From Bradyrhizobium commune (GTDB taxonomy: Bacteria; Pseudomonadota; Alphaproteobacteria; Rhizobiales; Xanthobacteraceae), in the NCBI RefSeq assembly GCF_015624505.1, contig NZ_CP061379.1, positions 2,542,001-2,606,000 of the forward strand: DNA of 64,000 nucleotides, written 5' to 3'. The position numbers and the translations under genes are program-made. The notes beneath the pieces were generated by a model that saw nothing but the letters and a program-made list of their open reading frames with translations, did no database searches and had not been told where the DNA came from. This document shows, piece after piece, positions 26,303-35,145 of the stretch. Position 1 is the stretch's first letter. Every line of letters starts with the position of its first letter.

Positions 26303-27721
26303 ATGACGATGGACAAACGCATCATCCCCCTGATCATGTGCGGCGGTGCCGGCACGCGGTTGTGGCCGGCCTCGCGCGAGGTGCGGCCAAAGCAGTTTTT
26401 GCCGCTGTTCGGCACGCGCTCGACCTTCCAGGACACGCTGTTGCGCGTCTCGGATGCCGCGCTGTTCGATCGCCCGATCGTCATCACCAACGCCTCCTAT
26501 CGCTTCATGGTGCTGGAGCAGCTCGCCGAGATCGGCATCGAGGCCGACGTGATCCTCGAGCCGATGCGGCGCGACTCCGGCCCTGCGATCGCAGCCGGCG
26601 CGGTGTTCGCGCAAGTACGCGCCAAGGACGCGATCGTGCTGGCGCTCGCCGCCGACCATGTGGTGCAGGATAACGCCGCCTTCGTCGCGGCCTGCCGCGA
26701 AGGCCTCGCCGCGGCGAGCACCGGCCGTATCGTCACCTTCGGCGTCAAGCCGGAACGGCCGGCGACCGAGTACGGCTATATCAGCCCGGGTGAGGTGATC
26801 TCCGGCGAGGTGCAGGCGGTCGCGCGCTTCGTCGAGAAGCCGGACGCGGTGAAGGCGGCCGACTACCTCAATTCGGGCTATCTCTGGAACAGCGGCAACT
26901 TCATGTTCCCGGCGGCCCTACTGCTCGACGAATACCGCAAGGTCGATGCTGCGAGCGTGCAGGCGGTCTCTGATGCGGTGACCAATGCCGGCCGCGACCT
27001 CGGCTTCGTGACGCTGGAGCCAAAAGCCTTCGGCGCGGCAAAGGCGATCTCGATCGACTATGCGGTGATGGAAAAGACCTCGCGCGCAGCCGTGGTGCCG
27101 GTGTCGTGCGGCTGGTCCGACGTCGGCTCGTGGCGCGCGGTGTGGGAGCTGTCCGACAAGGATACGCAGGGCAATTCGGCGCACGGCACCGCCGTGTTCG
27201 AGGATTCGCGCAACTGCAACGTCACGAGCGATCATGCGCTGGTCGCGCTCGAAGGCGTCGACGACCTCGTCGTGGTGGCGACCGCGGACGCGGTCCTCGT
27301 CTCGCGGCAGAAGGATGCCAACGGGCTCAAGCGTCTCGTGACGAAGCTGAAAGCGATCGCGCCGAAGGTCACCGAGGAGCACCTCAAGGTGCACCGGCCC
27401 TGGGGCAGCTACCAGTCGGTCGACAATGGCGAGCGGCATCAGGTCAAGCGCATCGTGGTGAAGCCGGGCGGGCGGCTGTCGCTCCAGAAGCACCATCACC
27501 GCGCCGAGCACTGGATCGTGGTCCGCGGTGCGGCCCGCGTCACCGTCAACGAAACGGTCAAGACGGTGCATGAGAACGAGTCGATCTACATCCCGATGGG
27601 CGCGGTCCACCGGATGGAGAACCCCGGTAAAATCATGCTGGAACTGATCGAGGTCCAGACCGGCTCCTATCTCGGGGAAGACGACATCATCCGGATTGAA
27701 GACGACTATCAAAGGTCGTAA
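26303..27721 (+). CDS. manC: Mannose-1-phosphate guanylyltransferase / mannose-6-phosphate isomerase
   Basis: A 472-residue bifunctional type II enzyme. The N-terminal nucleotidyltransferase begins IIPLIMCGGAGTRLWPASR with the RPKQFLPL lysine motif, then EPMRRDSGPAIAAGA, ALAADHVV and FVEKPD. The C-terminal cupin isomerase domain has RPWGSYQSVD, HQVKRIVVKPGG, the zinc ligands in KHHHRAEHW, and NESIYIPMGAVHRMENPG. It makes GDP-mannose for LPS core and O-chain mannose, fucose or related sugars. The ATG at 26303 immediately follows lpsL; a second ATG two codons later is possible. Confidence 0.95.
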   Translation: MTMDKRIIPLIMCGGAGTRLWPASREVRPKQFLPLFGTRSTFQDTLLRVSDAALFDRPIVITNASYRFMVLEQLAEIGIEADVILEPMRRDSGPAIAAGAVFAQVRAKDAIVLALAADHVVQDNAAFVAACREGLAAASTGRIVTFGVKPERPATEYGYISPGEVISGEVQAVARFVEKPDAVKAADYLNSGYLWNSGNFMFPAALLLDEYRKVDAASVQAVSDAVTNAGRDLGFVTLEPKAFGAAKAISIDYAVMEKTSRAAVVPVSCGWSDVGSWRAVWELSDKDTQGNSAHGTAVFEDSRNCNVTSDHALVALEGVDDLVVVATADAVLVSRQKDANGLKRLVTKLKAIAPKVTEEHLKVHRPWGSYQSVDNGERHQVKRIVVKPGGRLSLQKHHHRAEHWIVVRGAARVTVNETVKTVHENESIYIPMGAVHRMENPGKIMLELIEVQTGSYLGEDDIIRIEDDYQRS

Positions 27722-27888
27722 CCAGCAAACTCCGAATCACGCGACCTGGGCCAAAACGATGCTAAGGCCCGGGGAACGTGTAACTTTTTGAATCAAATCG
27801 TGTCCGGGCGGCTCACGCGGCATTCGCCACAAATGTGGCGACCGTGCTAGAAGCGGCCCGGGGTTGCGTTGAATCGGGGTTCGATCAG

Positions 27889-28893
27889 ATGAGTTCCAAA
27901 GGGTCACAACCGGCAAAGGCCGGCTTGCGCGTCGGCGTCATTGGCGCCGGCGTGATGGGCAGCAACCACGCGCGCGTGCTGAGCGGCCTGCCCGGCGTCA
28001 GCCTGGTCGGCGTGGTCGATCCGTCGCCGGCGCACCTGACGCGCACCACCGAGCTTGCCAGCTGCCAGGGTTTTGAGACGCTCGACCAGCTCTTCGCGGC
28101 CGGCGTCGATGCGGTGACCATCGCGGCGCCGACCCATCTGCATCACGAGCTCGCGCTCGCCTGTATCGCCAGGAACATCCACGTGCTGGTCGAGAAGCCG
28201 ATCGCCTCCACGGTCGCGGAAGGGCGCGAGATCGTCACTGCCGCGCAGAAGGCCGGCGTGACGCTGATGGTCGGCCATGTCGAGCGCTTCAATCCGGCGG
28301 TCGCCGCCGTCAAGCAGGCGATCGCGGGCGAGGACATCCTGTCGATCGCGATCACGCGCGTCGGTCCGTTCCCGCCGCGCATGTCCAATGTCGGCGTCGT
28401 CATCGATCTCGCCGTGCATGACATCGATCTGATTCGCTGGTTCACCGAATCCGACATCGTCGAGGTGCAGCCGCAGCTGTCGAGCGCGGTCGCCGAGCGC
28501 GAGGACATCGCGCTGCTCCAGTTCCGCACCGCCTCCGGCGTGCTCGCCCACATCAACACCAACTGGCTCACGCCGTTCAAGGCGCGCAGCGTCACGGTCG
28601 CGACCCGCGGCAAATATGTGATGGGCGATCTGTTGACGCGCCAGGTCACCGAATGCTTCGGCTTCAAGCCGGACGGCAGCTATTCGATGCGGCATCTGCC
28701 GGTCGGCCATGACGAGCCGCTACGCGCCGAGCTGATCGCCTTCCTCAGGGCCGTTCGCCACGGCGAAACGCCGGCGGTGACAGGCGACGAAGGCGTTGCC
28801 AGCCTCGAGATCGCGACGCAGTGCCTCGAGACGCCCTCGCGGCCCGCAGCGACGTCGCCGACCCGCAAGGGTCCGCGCCGCGTCGCCGGCTGA
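27889..28893 (+). CDS. gnnA: Gfo/Idh/MocA oxidoreductase, probable UDP-GlcNAc 3-dehydrogenase (GnnA-like)
   Basis: A 334-residue Gfo/Idh/MocA enzyme. NAD-binding GVIGAGVMGSNHARVL (about residues 13-28), the substrate-lysine motif VLVEKPIAST, HVERFNP and LAVHDIDLIRWFTES are all present. It lies nine bases before a DegT-family aminotransferase, the same arrangement as gnnA-gnnB, whose products oxidise and aminate C3 of UDP-GlcNAc. Bradyrhizobium lipid A is built on 2,3-diamino-2,3-dideoxyglucose, which needs exactly this pair. Gfo/Idh/MocA enzymes are diverse, so the substrate assignment rests on the pair and the organism. Confidence 0.82.
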   Translation: MSSKGSQPAKAGLRVGVIGAGVMGSNHARVLSGLPGVSLVGVVDPSPAHLTRTTELASCQGFETLDQLFAAGVDAVTIAAPTHLHHELALACIARNIHVLVEKPIASTVAEGREIVTAAQKAGVTLMVGHVERFNPAVAAVKQAIAGEDILSIAITRVGPFPPRMSNVGVVIDLAVHDIDLIRWFTESDIVEVQPQLSSAVAEREDIALLQFRTASGVLAHINTNWLTPFKARSVTVATRGKYVMGDLLTRQVTECFGFKPDGSYSMRHLPVGHDEPLRAELIAFLRAVRHGETPAVTGDEGVASLEIATQCLETPSRPAATSPTRKGPRRVAG

Positions 28894-28902
28894 TCCTTCC
28901 GC

Positions 28903-30096
28903 ATGTCGATCGCTCCAAATCCGCAAGGCGCCAAGACCCAGACCATGAACCAGCATCTGCGTTCCGATCCCATTCCCTTCATTGATGTCGGCGCGCAGCG
29001 CCGCCGGCTCGGCGCCGAGCTCGATGCGGCGGTCAAGCGCGTGCTCGACCATTGCCAGTTCGTCAACGGCCCTGAAGTCGCCGAGTTCGAAAAGCAGCTT
29101 GCGGCCTATTGCGGCGCCAAGCATGTGATCGGCTGCGCCAGCGGCACCGATGCGCTTCTGATGATCCTGATGGCGAAGAATGTCGGCCCCGGCGATGCCG
29201 TGTTCTGTCCGTCCTTCACCTTCATCGCGACGGCGTCGCCGGCGGCGCGGACCGGCGCCACGCCGGTCTATGTCGACGTGGACGAAGCGACCTTCAACAT
29301 GAGCCCGGAGTCGCTCAAGCGCGGCATCGCGACCGCTCGCAAGGCCGGCTTGAGGCCGGTTGCGGTGATTCCGGTCGATCTGTTCGGCCAGCCGGCCGAT
29401 CACGATGCGATCGCCGAAATCGCCAAGGCCGAAGGCCTGTTCGTGATCGACGACGCAGCGCAAGGCTTTGGCGCCAGCTACAAGGGCCGCAAGCTCGGCA
29501 CCTTCGGGCTTGCCACCGCCACGAGCTTCTTCCCGGCAAAGCCGCTCGGCTGCTTCGGCGACGGCGGCGCGATCCTCACCGATGACGACGAGCTTGCCGC
29601 GACGCTGCGCAGCATTCGTGTGCACGGGCAGGGCGTGGACAAATACGACAACGTCCGGCTCGGCCTGACCGGCCGGCTCGACACCATGCAGGCTGCGATC
29701 CTGATCGAGAAGCTGAAGATTTTTGACGACGAGATCGCCGTCCGCAACAGGGTGGCGGAGCGCTATGCGCGCGGGCTGTCCAACGTCGTCACCGTGCCGC
29801 GCCTCGCGCCCGGTAACACCTCGGTCTGGGCGCAATACACCATCCGTCTCCCGAAGGGGACCGATCGCGACGGCTTTGCTGCTGCGCTGAAGGCCCAGGG
29901 TGTGCCGACCGCGATCTATTACGGCAAGTCGATGCATCAGCAGACCGCCTACAAGCAGTATCCGGTCGCCGACGGCGGGCTGCCGGGCTGCGAGAGCCTG
30001 TCGCAGGACGTCATCAGCCTGCCGATGCACGCCTATTTGACCGAAGCCGATCAGGAGCGGGCAATCGCCGCCGTCCGCGGCGCGATCGCGGGCTGA
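28903..30096 (+). CDS. gnnB: DegT/DnrJ/EryC1 aminotransferase, probable UDP-3-keto-GlcNAc aminotransferase (GnnB-like)
   Basis: A 397-residue PLP-dependent sugar aminotransferase. Conserved blocks: FVNGPEVAEFEKQLA, CASGTDALLM, FCPSFTFIATASPAARTGATPVYVDVD, VIPVDLFGQPAD, VIDDAAQGFGA, and the PLP-binding lysine in FFPAKPLGCFGDGGA (about residue 212). The C-terminal HQQTAYKQYPVADGGLPGCE and SLPMHAYLT are typical. It would aminate 3-keto-UDP-GlcNAc formed by the preceding dehydrogenase. ATG at 28903; an alternative internal ATG at 28945 would trim a 14-residue tail. The pair ends just before an interspersed repeat. Confidence 0.85.
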   Translation: MSIAPNPQGAKTQTMNQHLRSDPIPFIDVGAQRRRLGAELDAAVKRVLDHCQFVNGPEVAEFEKQLAAYCGAKHVIGCASGTDALLMILMAKNVGPGDAVFCPSFTFIATASPAARTGATPVYVDVDEATFNMSPESLKRGIATARKAGLRPVAVIPVDLFGQPADHDAIAEIAKAEGLFVIDDAAQGFGASYKGRKLGTFGLATATSFFPAKPLGCFGDGGAILTDDDELAATLRSIRVHGQGVDKYDNVRLGLTGRLDTMQAAILIEKLKIFDDEIAVRNRVAERYARGLSNVVTVPRLAPGNTSVWAQYTIRLPKGTDRDGFAAALKAQGVPTAIYYGKSMHQQTAYKQYPVADGGLPGCESLSQDVISLPMHAYLTEADQERAIAAVRGAIAG

Positions 30097-30104
30097 TCTT
30101 GCTT

Positions 30105-30228
30105 CACCTCTCCCGCTTGCGGGAGAGGTCGGCGCGAAGCGCCGGGTGAGGGCTCTCTCCTCTGGAGGAGTCTTCCTTGTCGAGACACCCTCTCCCCAAC
30201 CCTCCCCCGCAGCGGGGGGAGGGAGCAC
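30105..30228. repeat. Interspersed palindromic repeat, copy A
   Basis: A block of hairpin-forming sequence: an arm CTCTCCCGCTTGCGGGAGAG, then GGTCGGCGCGAAGCGCCGGGTGAGGGCT, then a second arm (CCCTCCCCCGCAGCGGGGGGAGGG). A closely similar block lies at 54279-54404. Both are between genes, which is the habit of REP-like elements in Bradyrhizobium and relatives. Confidence 0.85.
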
Positions 30229-30283
30229 ACTTCCGTCGCGGCTTGCACCTAGACCTAATCTCGCCATGCTCTAAAACAGACGC

Positions 30284-31810
30284 ATGCTCGGACGCATCTT
30301 CACGGTCGGTGGTTACACGCTGCTCTCGCGGCTGACGGGATTTGCCCGCGACATCATGCTGGCGGCGATCCTCGGTGCCGGCCCCGTCGCCGACGCCTTC
30401 TTCGTGGCGCTGCGGCTGCCCAACCATTTCCGCGCGATCTTTGCCGAGGGCGCCTTCAACGCCGCCTGGGTGCCGGCCTACGCGCATGTTCACGGCGAGC
30501 GCGGGGAGGGAGCGGCAAAATTGTTCGCCGACCGCATCTTCACGCTGCTCTTGGCCTCTCAAGTCGTGCTGCTGATCGTCGCCTGGCTGTTCATGCCGCA
30601 GGCCATGAGCTTACTTGCGCCGGGCTTTTCCGAAGACGCCGAGCAGCGCAAGCTCGCGATCGAGCTGACCCGGATCACCTTTCCCTATCTGCTGTTGATC
30701 ACGCTGGTGACGCTCTATGGCGGCATGCTCAACGTGATGCAGCGTTTTGCCAGCGCAGCCGCCGCGTCGATCTTCCTCAACGTCGCGATGATGATGACGC
30801 TGGCGCTCGCCGCCTGGTTTCCGACTGCGGGCCACGCCGCCGCCTGGGGCGTTCTGATCTCGGGCTTCCTGCAATATTTTCTGCTCGCGGGCGATCTCGC
30901 CCGCCATGGCGGCCTGCCGCGCTTTGCGCCGCTCAAACTGGACGAAGATGTCCGCGGCTTCTTCAAGGCACTCGGGCCTGCGACGCTGGGCTCGATGGGG
31001 ACGCAGGTCGCGCTGTTCGCCGACACCATCATTGCGACCTTCCTGCCCGCGGGCGCGCTGTCGGCGCTCTATTACGCCGACCGCCTCAACCAGCTGCCGA
31101 TCGGCGTGATCGGCATCGCTATCGGCACGGTGCTGCTGCCGGAGATGTCGCGGCGGATCACGGCCAACGACCACGACGGCGCCATGAAGGCGCAGCGCCG
31201 CGCCTTCGATTTCACGCTGCTGTTCTCGGTCCCCTTCGTCGCCGCGTTCCTCACCGTGCCCGACGAGATCATGCGTGCGCTGTTTGCCCGCGGCGCCTTC
31301 TCCAAGGCCGATGCGGTGGCCGCAGGCAGCACGCTCGCGGCCTATGCCATCGGCCTGATCCCCTTCGTGCTGATCCGCAGCGCGGTCGCGACCTTCTATG
31401 CGCGCAAGGATACGGCGACGCCGGTTCGCGCCTCGCTGACCGGCATCGCTGTCAATGTCGCCCTGAAGCTCGCCTTGATGGGATCGCTCGCCCAGATCGG
31501 CCTGGCGCTCGCGACCGCCGTCGGCGTCTGGACCAATCTGCTGCTGGTGCTGTTCTTCGCCGTGCGGCGAGGCTTTCTCGCGCTGGACCGCGCCTGGCTC
31601 ATGTCGCTCGCCAAATTCCTGCTGACCGGAATAATCCTCGCCGCGGCCTTCTGGCTGATCGCGCGGTTTGGCGGGTCGGCGCCGGGCTCGATGCACTTCC
31701 GGGATGAAGTGACGCTGGTCCTGTTGGCCGTCGGGGGGACGATCGTCTACGCGCTGGTGATCCTCATTCTGTTCGGCCGGAGCTGGCTCGTCTCGCTGGT
31801 GCGCGGCTAG
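30284..31810 (+). CDS. murJ: Lipid II flippase MurJ
   Basis: A 508-residue membrane protein with about fourteen hydrophobic segments. The N-terminus TVGGYTLLSRLTGFARDIMLAAILGAGPVADAFFVALRLPNHFRAIFAEGAFNAAWVPAY carries the MviN/MurJ signature (S-R-x-x-G-x-x-R-D, A-D-A-F, R-x-P-N, F-A-E-G-A), including the charged residues that line its substrate cavity. It moves lipid II across the inner membrane for peptidoglycan synthesis and is normally essential. The ATG at 30284 is the first in frame after the repeat. No operon partner is evident. Confidence 0.95.
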   Translation: MLGRIFTVGGYTLLSRLTGFARDIMLAAILGAGPVADAFFVALRLPNHFRAIFAEGAFNAAWVPAYAHVHGERGEGAAKLFADRIFTLLLASQVVLLIVAWLFMPQAMSLLAPGFSEDAEQRKLAIELTRITFPYLLLITLVTLYGGMLNVMQRFASAAAASIFLNVAMMMTLALAAWFPTAGHAAAWGVLISGFLQYFLLAGDLARHGGLPRFAPLKLDEDVRGFFKALGPATLGSMGTQVALFADTIIATFLPAGALSALYYADRLNQLPIGVIGIAIGTVLLPEMSRRITANDHDGAMKAQRRAFDFTLLFSVPFVAAFLTVPDEIMRALFARGAFSKADAVAAGSTLAAYAIGLIPFVLIRSAVATFYARKDTATPVRASLTGIAVNVALKLALMGSLAQIGLALATAVGVWTNLLLVLFFAVRRGFLALDRAWLMSLAKFLLTGIILAAAFWLIARFGGSAPGSMHFRDEVTLVLLAVGGTIVYALVILILFGRSWLVSLVRG

Positions 31811-31861
31811 GTGCGTATCAATGAGGCGTTGTGCCCGCTCGCCTCACCGCGAAGGACCTGA

Positions 31862-32335
31862 TCACTCGACGTCAGGACGGGGGAGGCGTGCCAATTGGCC
31901 GAGGGACGAAAATCGCCTCAGGAAAAACTGTCTCGCCCACCACGCCGAAACTGAAACGATCATCCACGCCAAGATAGCTGCGGCGAATGCACCGACCACA
32001 TTTGTTTCCGCCGTCGCCCAAAAAGTCAGCGCGAATCCGGCAAGGCCAATGCTGCCAAGCCCGGCACCCGCCGCGTCCAGTGCCGCGGCCTGCTGTCCGC
32101 GCCGCGCTCCGGCAAGACCGACATTCGCTTTGGCGCGACGCTCATGGCTTTCAATCAGGGTCGCACTGGCGCAGAAGATGGCGGGAAGCGCGAGAAACAG
32201 CCCGCCGACGGCCGCCCCGAAATATTGCCCTATGATTCCGGCGAACACGGTCGCAAGCCCCCCGAGCACGAAGCGGACGCCGTATTCATACCAGCGCGTC
32301 TTCTTGAGTGCCGAGGATGACAGCTTGACCAGCAT
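31862..32335 (-). CDS. DUF3147-like small integral membrane protein
   Basis: A 157-residue protein with about four hydrophobic segments (VRFVLGGLATVFAGIIGQYFGAAVGGLFLALPAIF at the N-terminus and AFAAAILAWMIVSVSAWW near the C-terminus). The first half resembles DUF3147 proteins. The ATG at 32335 overlaps the stop of the upstream gene (TGATG), so translation is coupled; longer upstream frames are unlikely for that reason. The function is not known. With the next two genes it forms a minus-strand operon of membrane proteins ending in a PAP2 phosphatase. Confidence 0.78.
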   Translation of the reverse strand: MLVKLSSSALKKTRWYEYGVRFVLGGLATVFAGIIGQYFGAAVGGLFLALPAIFCASATLIESHERRAKANVGLAGARRGQQAAALDAAGAGLGSIGLAGFALTFWATAETNVVGAFAAAILAWMIVSVSAWWARQFFLRRFSSLGQLARLPRPDVE

Positions 32336-32682
32336 CAGGCGGCCCCTCCGAGACCCGCGAGCAGGCCGAAGGCGATTGCGAGCCATACCGCAAAAGCGAT
32401 GATGCTGGCGGGCAGCGCCGCGAGCCGAGACCTCATCAGAATGTGGCAGACGGCAAGGCTGTAGCAACCGAGAGCGATCGCGCCGAAAATCATGGTCCAG
32501 CTTTCCGCCGCCGCGTATGGCGGGCCGTGCTGCACGACCGCGATGCCGAGCGTGGCGAGCGCGACAGATGGCGCCGCGCCCAGGAGGCCGGCAAAACTCT
32601 TGGGCCGCAGCATGTCGCCGAGCATTGCGAAGGCGGATACGATCACACCACCGGCGATGAAGCGGAGGAGGTACTCAGCCAC
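32335..32682 (-). CDS. DUF3147-like small integral membrane protein
   Basis: A 115-residue protein with four hydrophobic segments; the opening LLRFIAGGVIVSAFAMLGDMLRPKSFAGLLGAAPSVALATLGI is the DUF3147 pattern, with the R-P-K-x-F-A-G-x-x-x-A-A-P-S-V-A block. It is paired with the following gene, which looks like a distant paralogue; the two may form a heteromeric membrane complex. It overlaps the PAP2 gene by eight bases upstream. No biochemical role is known. Confidence 0.8.
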   Translation of the reverse strand: MAEYLLRFIAGGVIVSAFAMLGDMLRPKSFAGLLGAAPSVALATLGIAVVQHGPPYAAAESWTMIFGAIALGCYSLAVCHILMRSRLAALPASIIAFAVWLAIAFGLLAGLGGAA

Positions 32683-33262
32683 GATGTGCCCCCCGATCCA
32701 CAGTCTCTCCGCTCCGCCTTGCCAGCGTCCAAGGCCTTAGCGTCCGCTCGACCACGATCCCCAGCGTGAAGCCCGCGACCACATCGCTGGCCCAGTGCGC
32801 GAGCAGTGCGATGCGGGTCAACGAGAGGGCCGTCGCGATGGCGCGCACGAGACGTCGCCGGGCCGGGGGCAGCAGGGCGGCGGCGGACGCCAAGGCGCCC
32901 ATGTGGACGGCGTGGCCAGACGGAAAGGCATCGCGGGCCCTTCCGGAGAATGGGATGCCACGCCGATGGCCGAGCAGGGTCAGCCGATCCGGTCTGATCT
33001 GGTCGAACACGGTTTTCAAGATGTGCGGGAGCACTGTCGTCGCCAGCGAAATGGCCAGGATATGATTTGCGACCCTACGCTCCTCGGGACGCCGAAGACG
33101 GGCGTAGAGCCAAGCCGTCGCGGCAAGTCCAAGCAGCACATGCTCGTCCGCGCCCCAGGTCAGCACTTTGGCCGCCTCTTCGAACTCTGCGTTCGCATGA
33201 TCGGAGACCGCGTTGGCAATCGCGAGGTCAGTACGGGTGGGCTCGACAGTTATGAGGGCCAT
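32675..33262 (-). CDS. PAP2-family membrane phosphatase
   Basis: A 195-residue membrane protein with the three PAP2 acid phosphatase motifs: KTVFDQIRPDR (K-x6-R-P), FPSGHAVH (P-S-G-H) and TRIALLAHWASDV (R-x5-H-x3-D). Such enzymes remove phosphate from lipid phosphates such as undecaprenyl pyrophosphate or phosphatidic acid, with the active site facing the periplasm. It heads the three-gene operon with the two DUF3147-like proteins, so it may act on a lipid the partners handle. Confidence 0.88.
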   Translation of the reverse strand: MALITVEPTRTDLAIANAVSDHANAEFEEAAKVLTWGADEHVLLGLAATAWLYARLRRPEERRVANHILAISLATTVLPHILKTVFDQIRPDRLTLLGHRRGIPFSGRARDAFPSGHAVHMGALASAAALLPPARRRLVRAIATALSLTRIALLAHWASDVVAGFTLGIVVERTLRPWTLARRSGETVDRGAHRG

Positions 33263-33343
33263 CAGTTCAGAAGCGGAGCTTGTTTGTGATGTCTATGTAA
33301 AGCTTCTGTGACAGCAAGGTTCCTTGTCAGAAGGTTGGCTGGC

Positions 33344-33381
33344 AAAGAGAAAGGCCGCCTCGATGTCAATCAAGGCGGCCC
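33344..33381 (-). terminator. Terminator for the SDR gene
   Basis: On the minus strand, GGCCGCCT and AGGCGGCC form an 8-bp stem around a 12-base loop, followed by TTTCTCTTT. It lies 30 bases past the stop of the short-chain dehydrogenase gene. Confidence 0.7.
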
Positions 33382-33411
33382 CTGTTGCAAACCAAGTTGA
33401 AGAAGCGCGTT

Positions 33412-34413
33412 TTAAGGCTGTCCCGATCCACCCGCCGAGCCGTAGACCTGACCGGTCGCATAGCTGGCGTCGGCAGCCGCAAGCTGTACATAGATCGAGG
33501 CGAGCTCGGCGGGCTGGCCGGGGCGGCCGAGCGGAGTCATGCCGCCGAATTTTTCGAGCTTATCCATCGTTGCGCCGCCGGACACCTGGAGCGGCGTCCA
33601 GATCGGTCCGGGCGCGACGCCGTTGACGCGGATGCCCTTGGAGGCGAGTTGCTTTGCCAGCGACTTCACGTAGTTCATGGTCGCCGCCTTGGTCTGTGCG
33701 TAATCGTAGAGATCCGGCGAGGGATCGTAAGCCTGCTCGGATGTCGTGCCGACGATACAGGATCCGGGCTTGAGATGCGGCAGCGCCGCCTTGATGATCC
33801 AGAACGGCGCGTAGATGTTGGTTTTCATGGTCGCGTCGAAATCCTCTGACGAGACGTCGAGGATGGAAGCGCGCGTCTGCTGCCGGGCGGCGTTATTGAC
33901 GATGATGTCGAGCCCGCCGAGGCCCTGCACAGCCTGCTCGATCAGTTTCTTGCAGAAAGCTTCGTCCTTGAGGTCGCCGGGAAATGCGAGGCCAATGCGA
34001 CCCTCCTTCTTGATCAGCGCGATCACCTCCTGTGCGTCGGGCTCCTCCGCGGGAAGATAGTTGATGGCGACGTCGGCGCCTTCGCGCGCATACGCGATCG
34101 CAGCTGCCCGGCCCATGCCGGAATCGCCGCCGGTGATCAGCGCCTTGCGGCCAGCGAGCCGCCCGGAGCCCTTGTAGCTGGTTTCGCCATGGTCCGGCCG
34201 CGGCTCCATTTTGCCGGCGAGGCCGGGCCAGGGCTGCGATTGCTTTTTGAATGGCGGTTTCGGATAGCGGGTGACGGGGTCGATCAGGTCTTGCTCGGCC
34301 ATATCTGTGTTTCCTTTCGCTGTCGAGGATGCCAGCGAAGCCGCAGCGAGTGTGGCGCTCGCCGCGTGCACGACGTGCCGGCGGGATAATGCAGTCTTGT
34401 CCTGATGTGCCAT
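33412..34413 (-). CDS. Short-chain dehydrogenase/reductase with a Tat-like N-terminal leader
   Basis: A 333-residue classical SDR enzyme of the YghA/YhdF stress-related group. The leader (residues 1-35) contains SRRHVVHAASATLAAASLASS, which looks like a twin-arginine signal. Then comes the family-specific DPVTRYPKPPFKKQSQPWPGL, cofactor motif ITGGDSGMGRAAA, NNAA, catalytic serine region, and YDYAQTKAA (YxxxK). Most relatives start near the internal ATG at the AEQDLIDP segment (position 34302), so either start may be used, giving a cytoplasmic or an exported form. It would reduce aldehydes or ketones with NAD(P)H; the substrate is unknown. Confidence 0.88.
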   Translation of the reverse strand: MAHQDKTALSRRHVVHAASATLAAASLASSTAKGNTDMAEQDLIDPVTRYPKPPFKKQSQPWPGLAGKMEPRPDHGETSYKGSGRLAGRKALITGGDSGMGRAAAIAYAREGADVAINYLPAEEPDAQEVIALIKKEGRIGLAFPGDLKDEAFCKKLIEQAVQGLGGLDIIVNNAARQQTRASILDVSSEDFDATMKTNIYAPFWIIKAALPHLKPGSCIVGTTSEQAYDPSPDLYDYAQTKAATMNYVKSLAKQLASKGIRVNGVAPGPIWTPLQVSGGATMDKLEKFGGMTPLGRPGQPAELASIYVQLAAADASYATGQVYGSAGGSGQP

Positions 34414-34503
34414 GAAGGCCTCGGCGATTTACAGTCTCAACCAGCGGAGCGAAGTATCGTTGCCAATCGGGGACGCCGACGGAGCCGACGTCCCCGGAAA
34501 GCC

Positions 34504-35064
34504 CTACTTCGACTGTTTCGACTGTCCGACGCTCGGCGCCTTGCCGAGCTCCTGGGCCATGTCGAGATGATGCCTCAGCGCGGGCACTGTCTTGCCGGCC
34601 CAGTCCTTCAGCGCGGCATTGTCGCCACCCTTGGCATAGCGATCGAACAGCGACACGGCATCTTCGTGCGCGCTGACCTGATAGGAGTCGTAGTCCGAGC
34701 TGAAATCCTTGCCTGAGGCGTTCTTGAGCTTGTCGAGCTTGCTCTGGTGCGAGCTGTCGAGCGCCGTCGGCAGCGTGGCTTGCACCTTGCCGTCACCGAC
34801 CAGGGCTTTCAGCTCGCTGCTGGTCTTGGTGTGGTCGGTCACCATCTGCTGAGCGAAGGTTTTCTCCTGCGCGTTGCCCTTCTGCTCAGCGAGCTTGCTC
34901 GATTCGATTTCGAACATGTCGCTGATGGCGACCTCCTTGACGAAATCGGCGGTCGCAGGCGCGACGCCGAGCGCCGAGTTGACGCCGGTTTTCTCGCCGA
35001 GCGACTGCGCAAACGCTGGGCCTGCGAGGAGCACGCAGGCAGCGGCGATGATAATACGTTTCAT
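34504..35064 (-). CDS. DUF4142 periplasmic protein
   Basis: A 186-residue exported protein: signal peptide MKRIIIAAACVLLAGPAFA with cleavage before QSL, then a four-helix DUF4142 (ferritin-like fold) domain with FVKEVAISDMFEIESSKLAEQKG, FAQQMVTDHTKTSSELK and the C-terminal ALRHHLDMAQEL. The ATG at 35064 is preferred over one eight codons upstream because it begins the signal peptide. In rhizobia such genes often sit in general-stress regions, which fits the neighbouring stress-type SDR and PoxB-like genes. Its molecular function is not established. Confidence 0.88.
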   Translation of the reverse strand: MKRIIIAAACVLLAGPAFAQSLGEKTGVNSALGVAPATADFVKEVAISDMFEIESSKLAEQKGNAQEKTFAQQMVTDHTKTSSELKALVGDGKVQATLPTALDSSHQSKLDKLKNASGKDFSSDYDSYQVSAHEDAVSLFDRYAKGGDNAALKDWAGKTVPALRHHLDMAQELGKAPSVGQSKQSK

Positions 35065-35145
35065 GGTCCGGTCCCTCTGATTGGCCACGCGGCCTTTGCC
35101 GCGCGGATCTTTGCGCCAATCAACACGACGCCGGGTCCGATGTTC

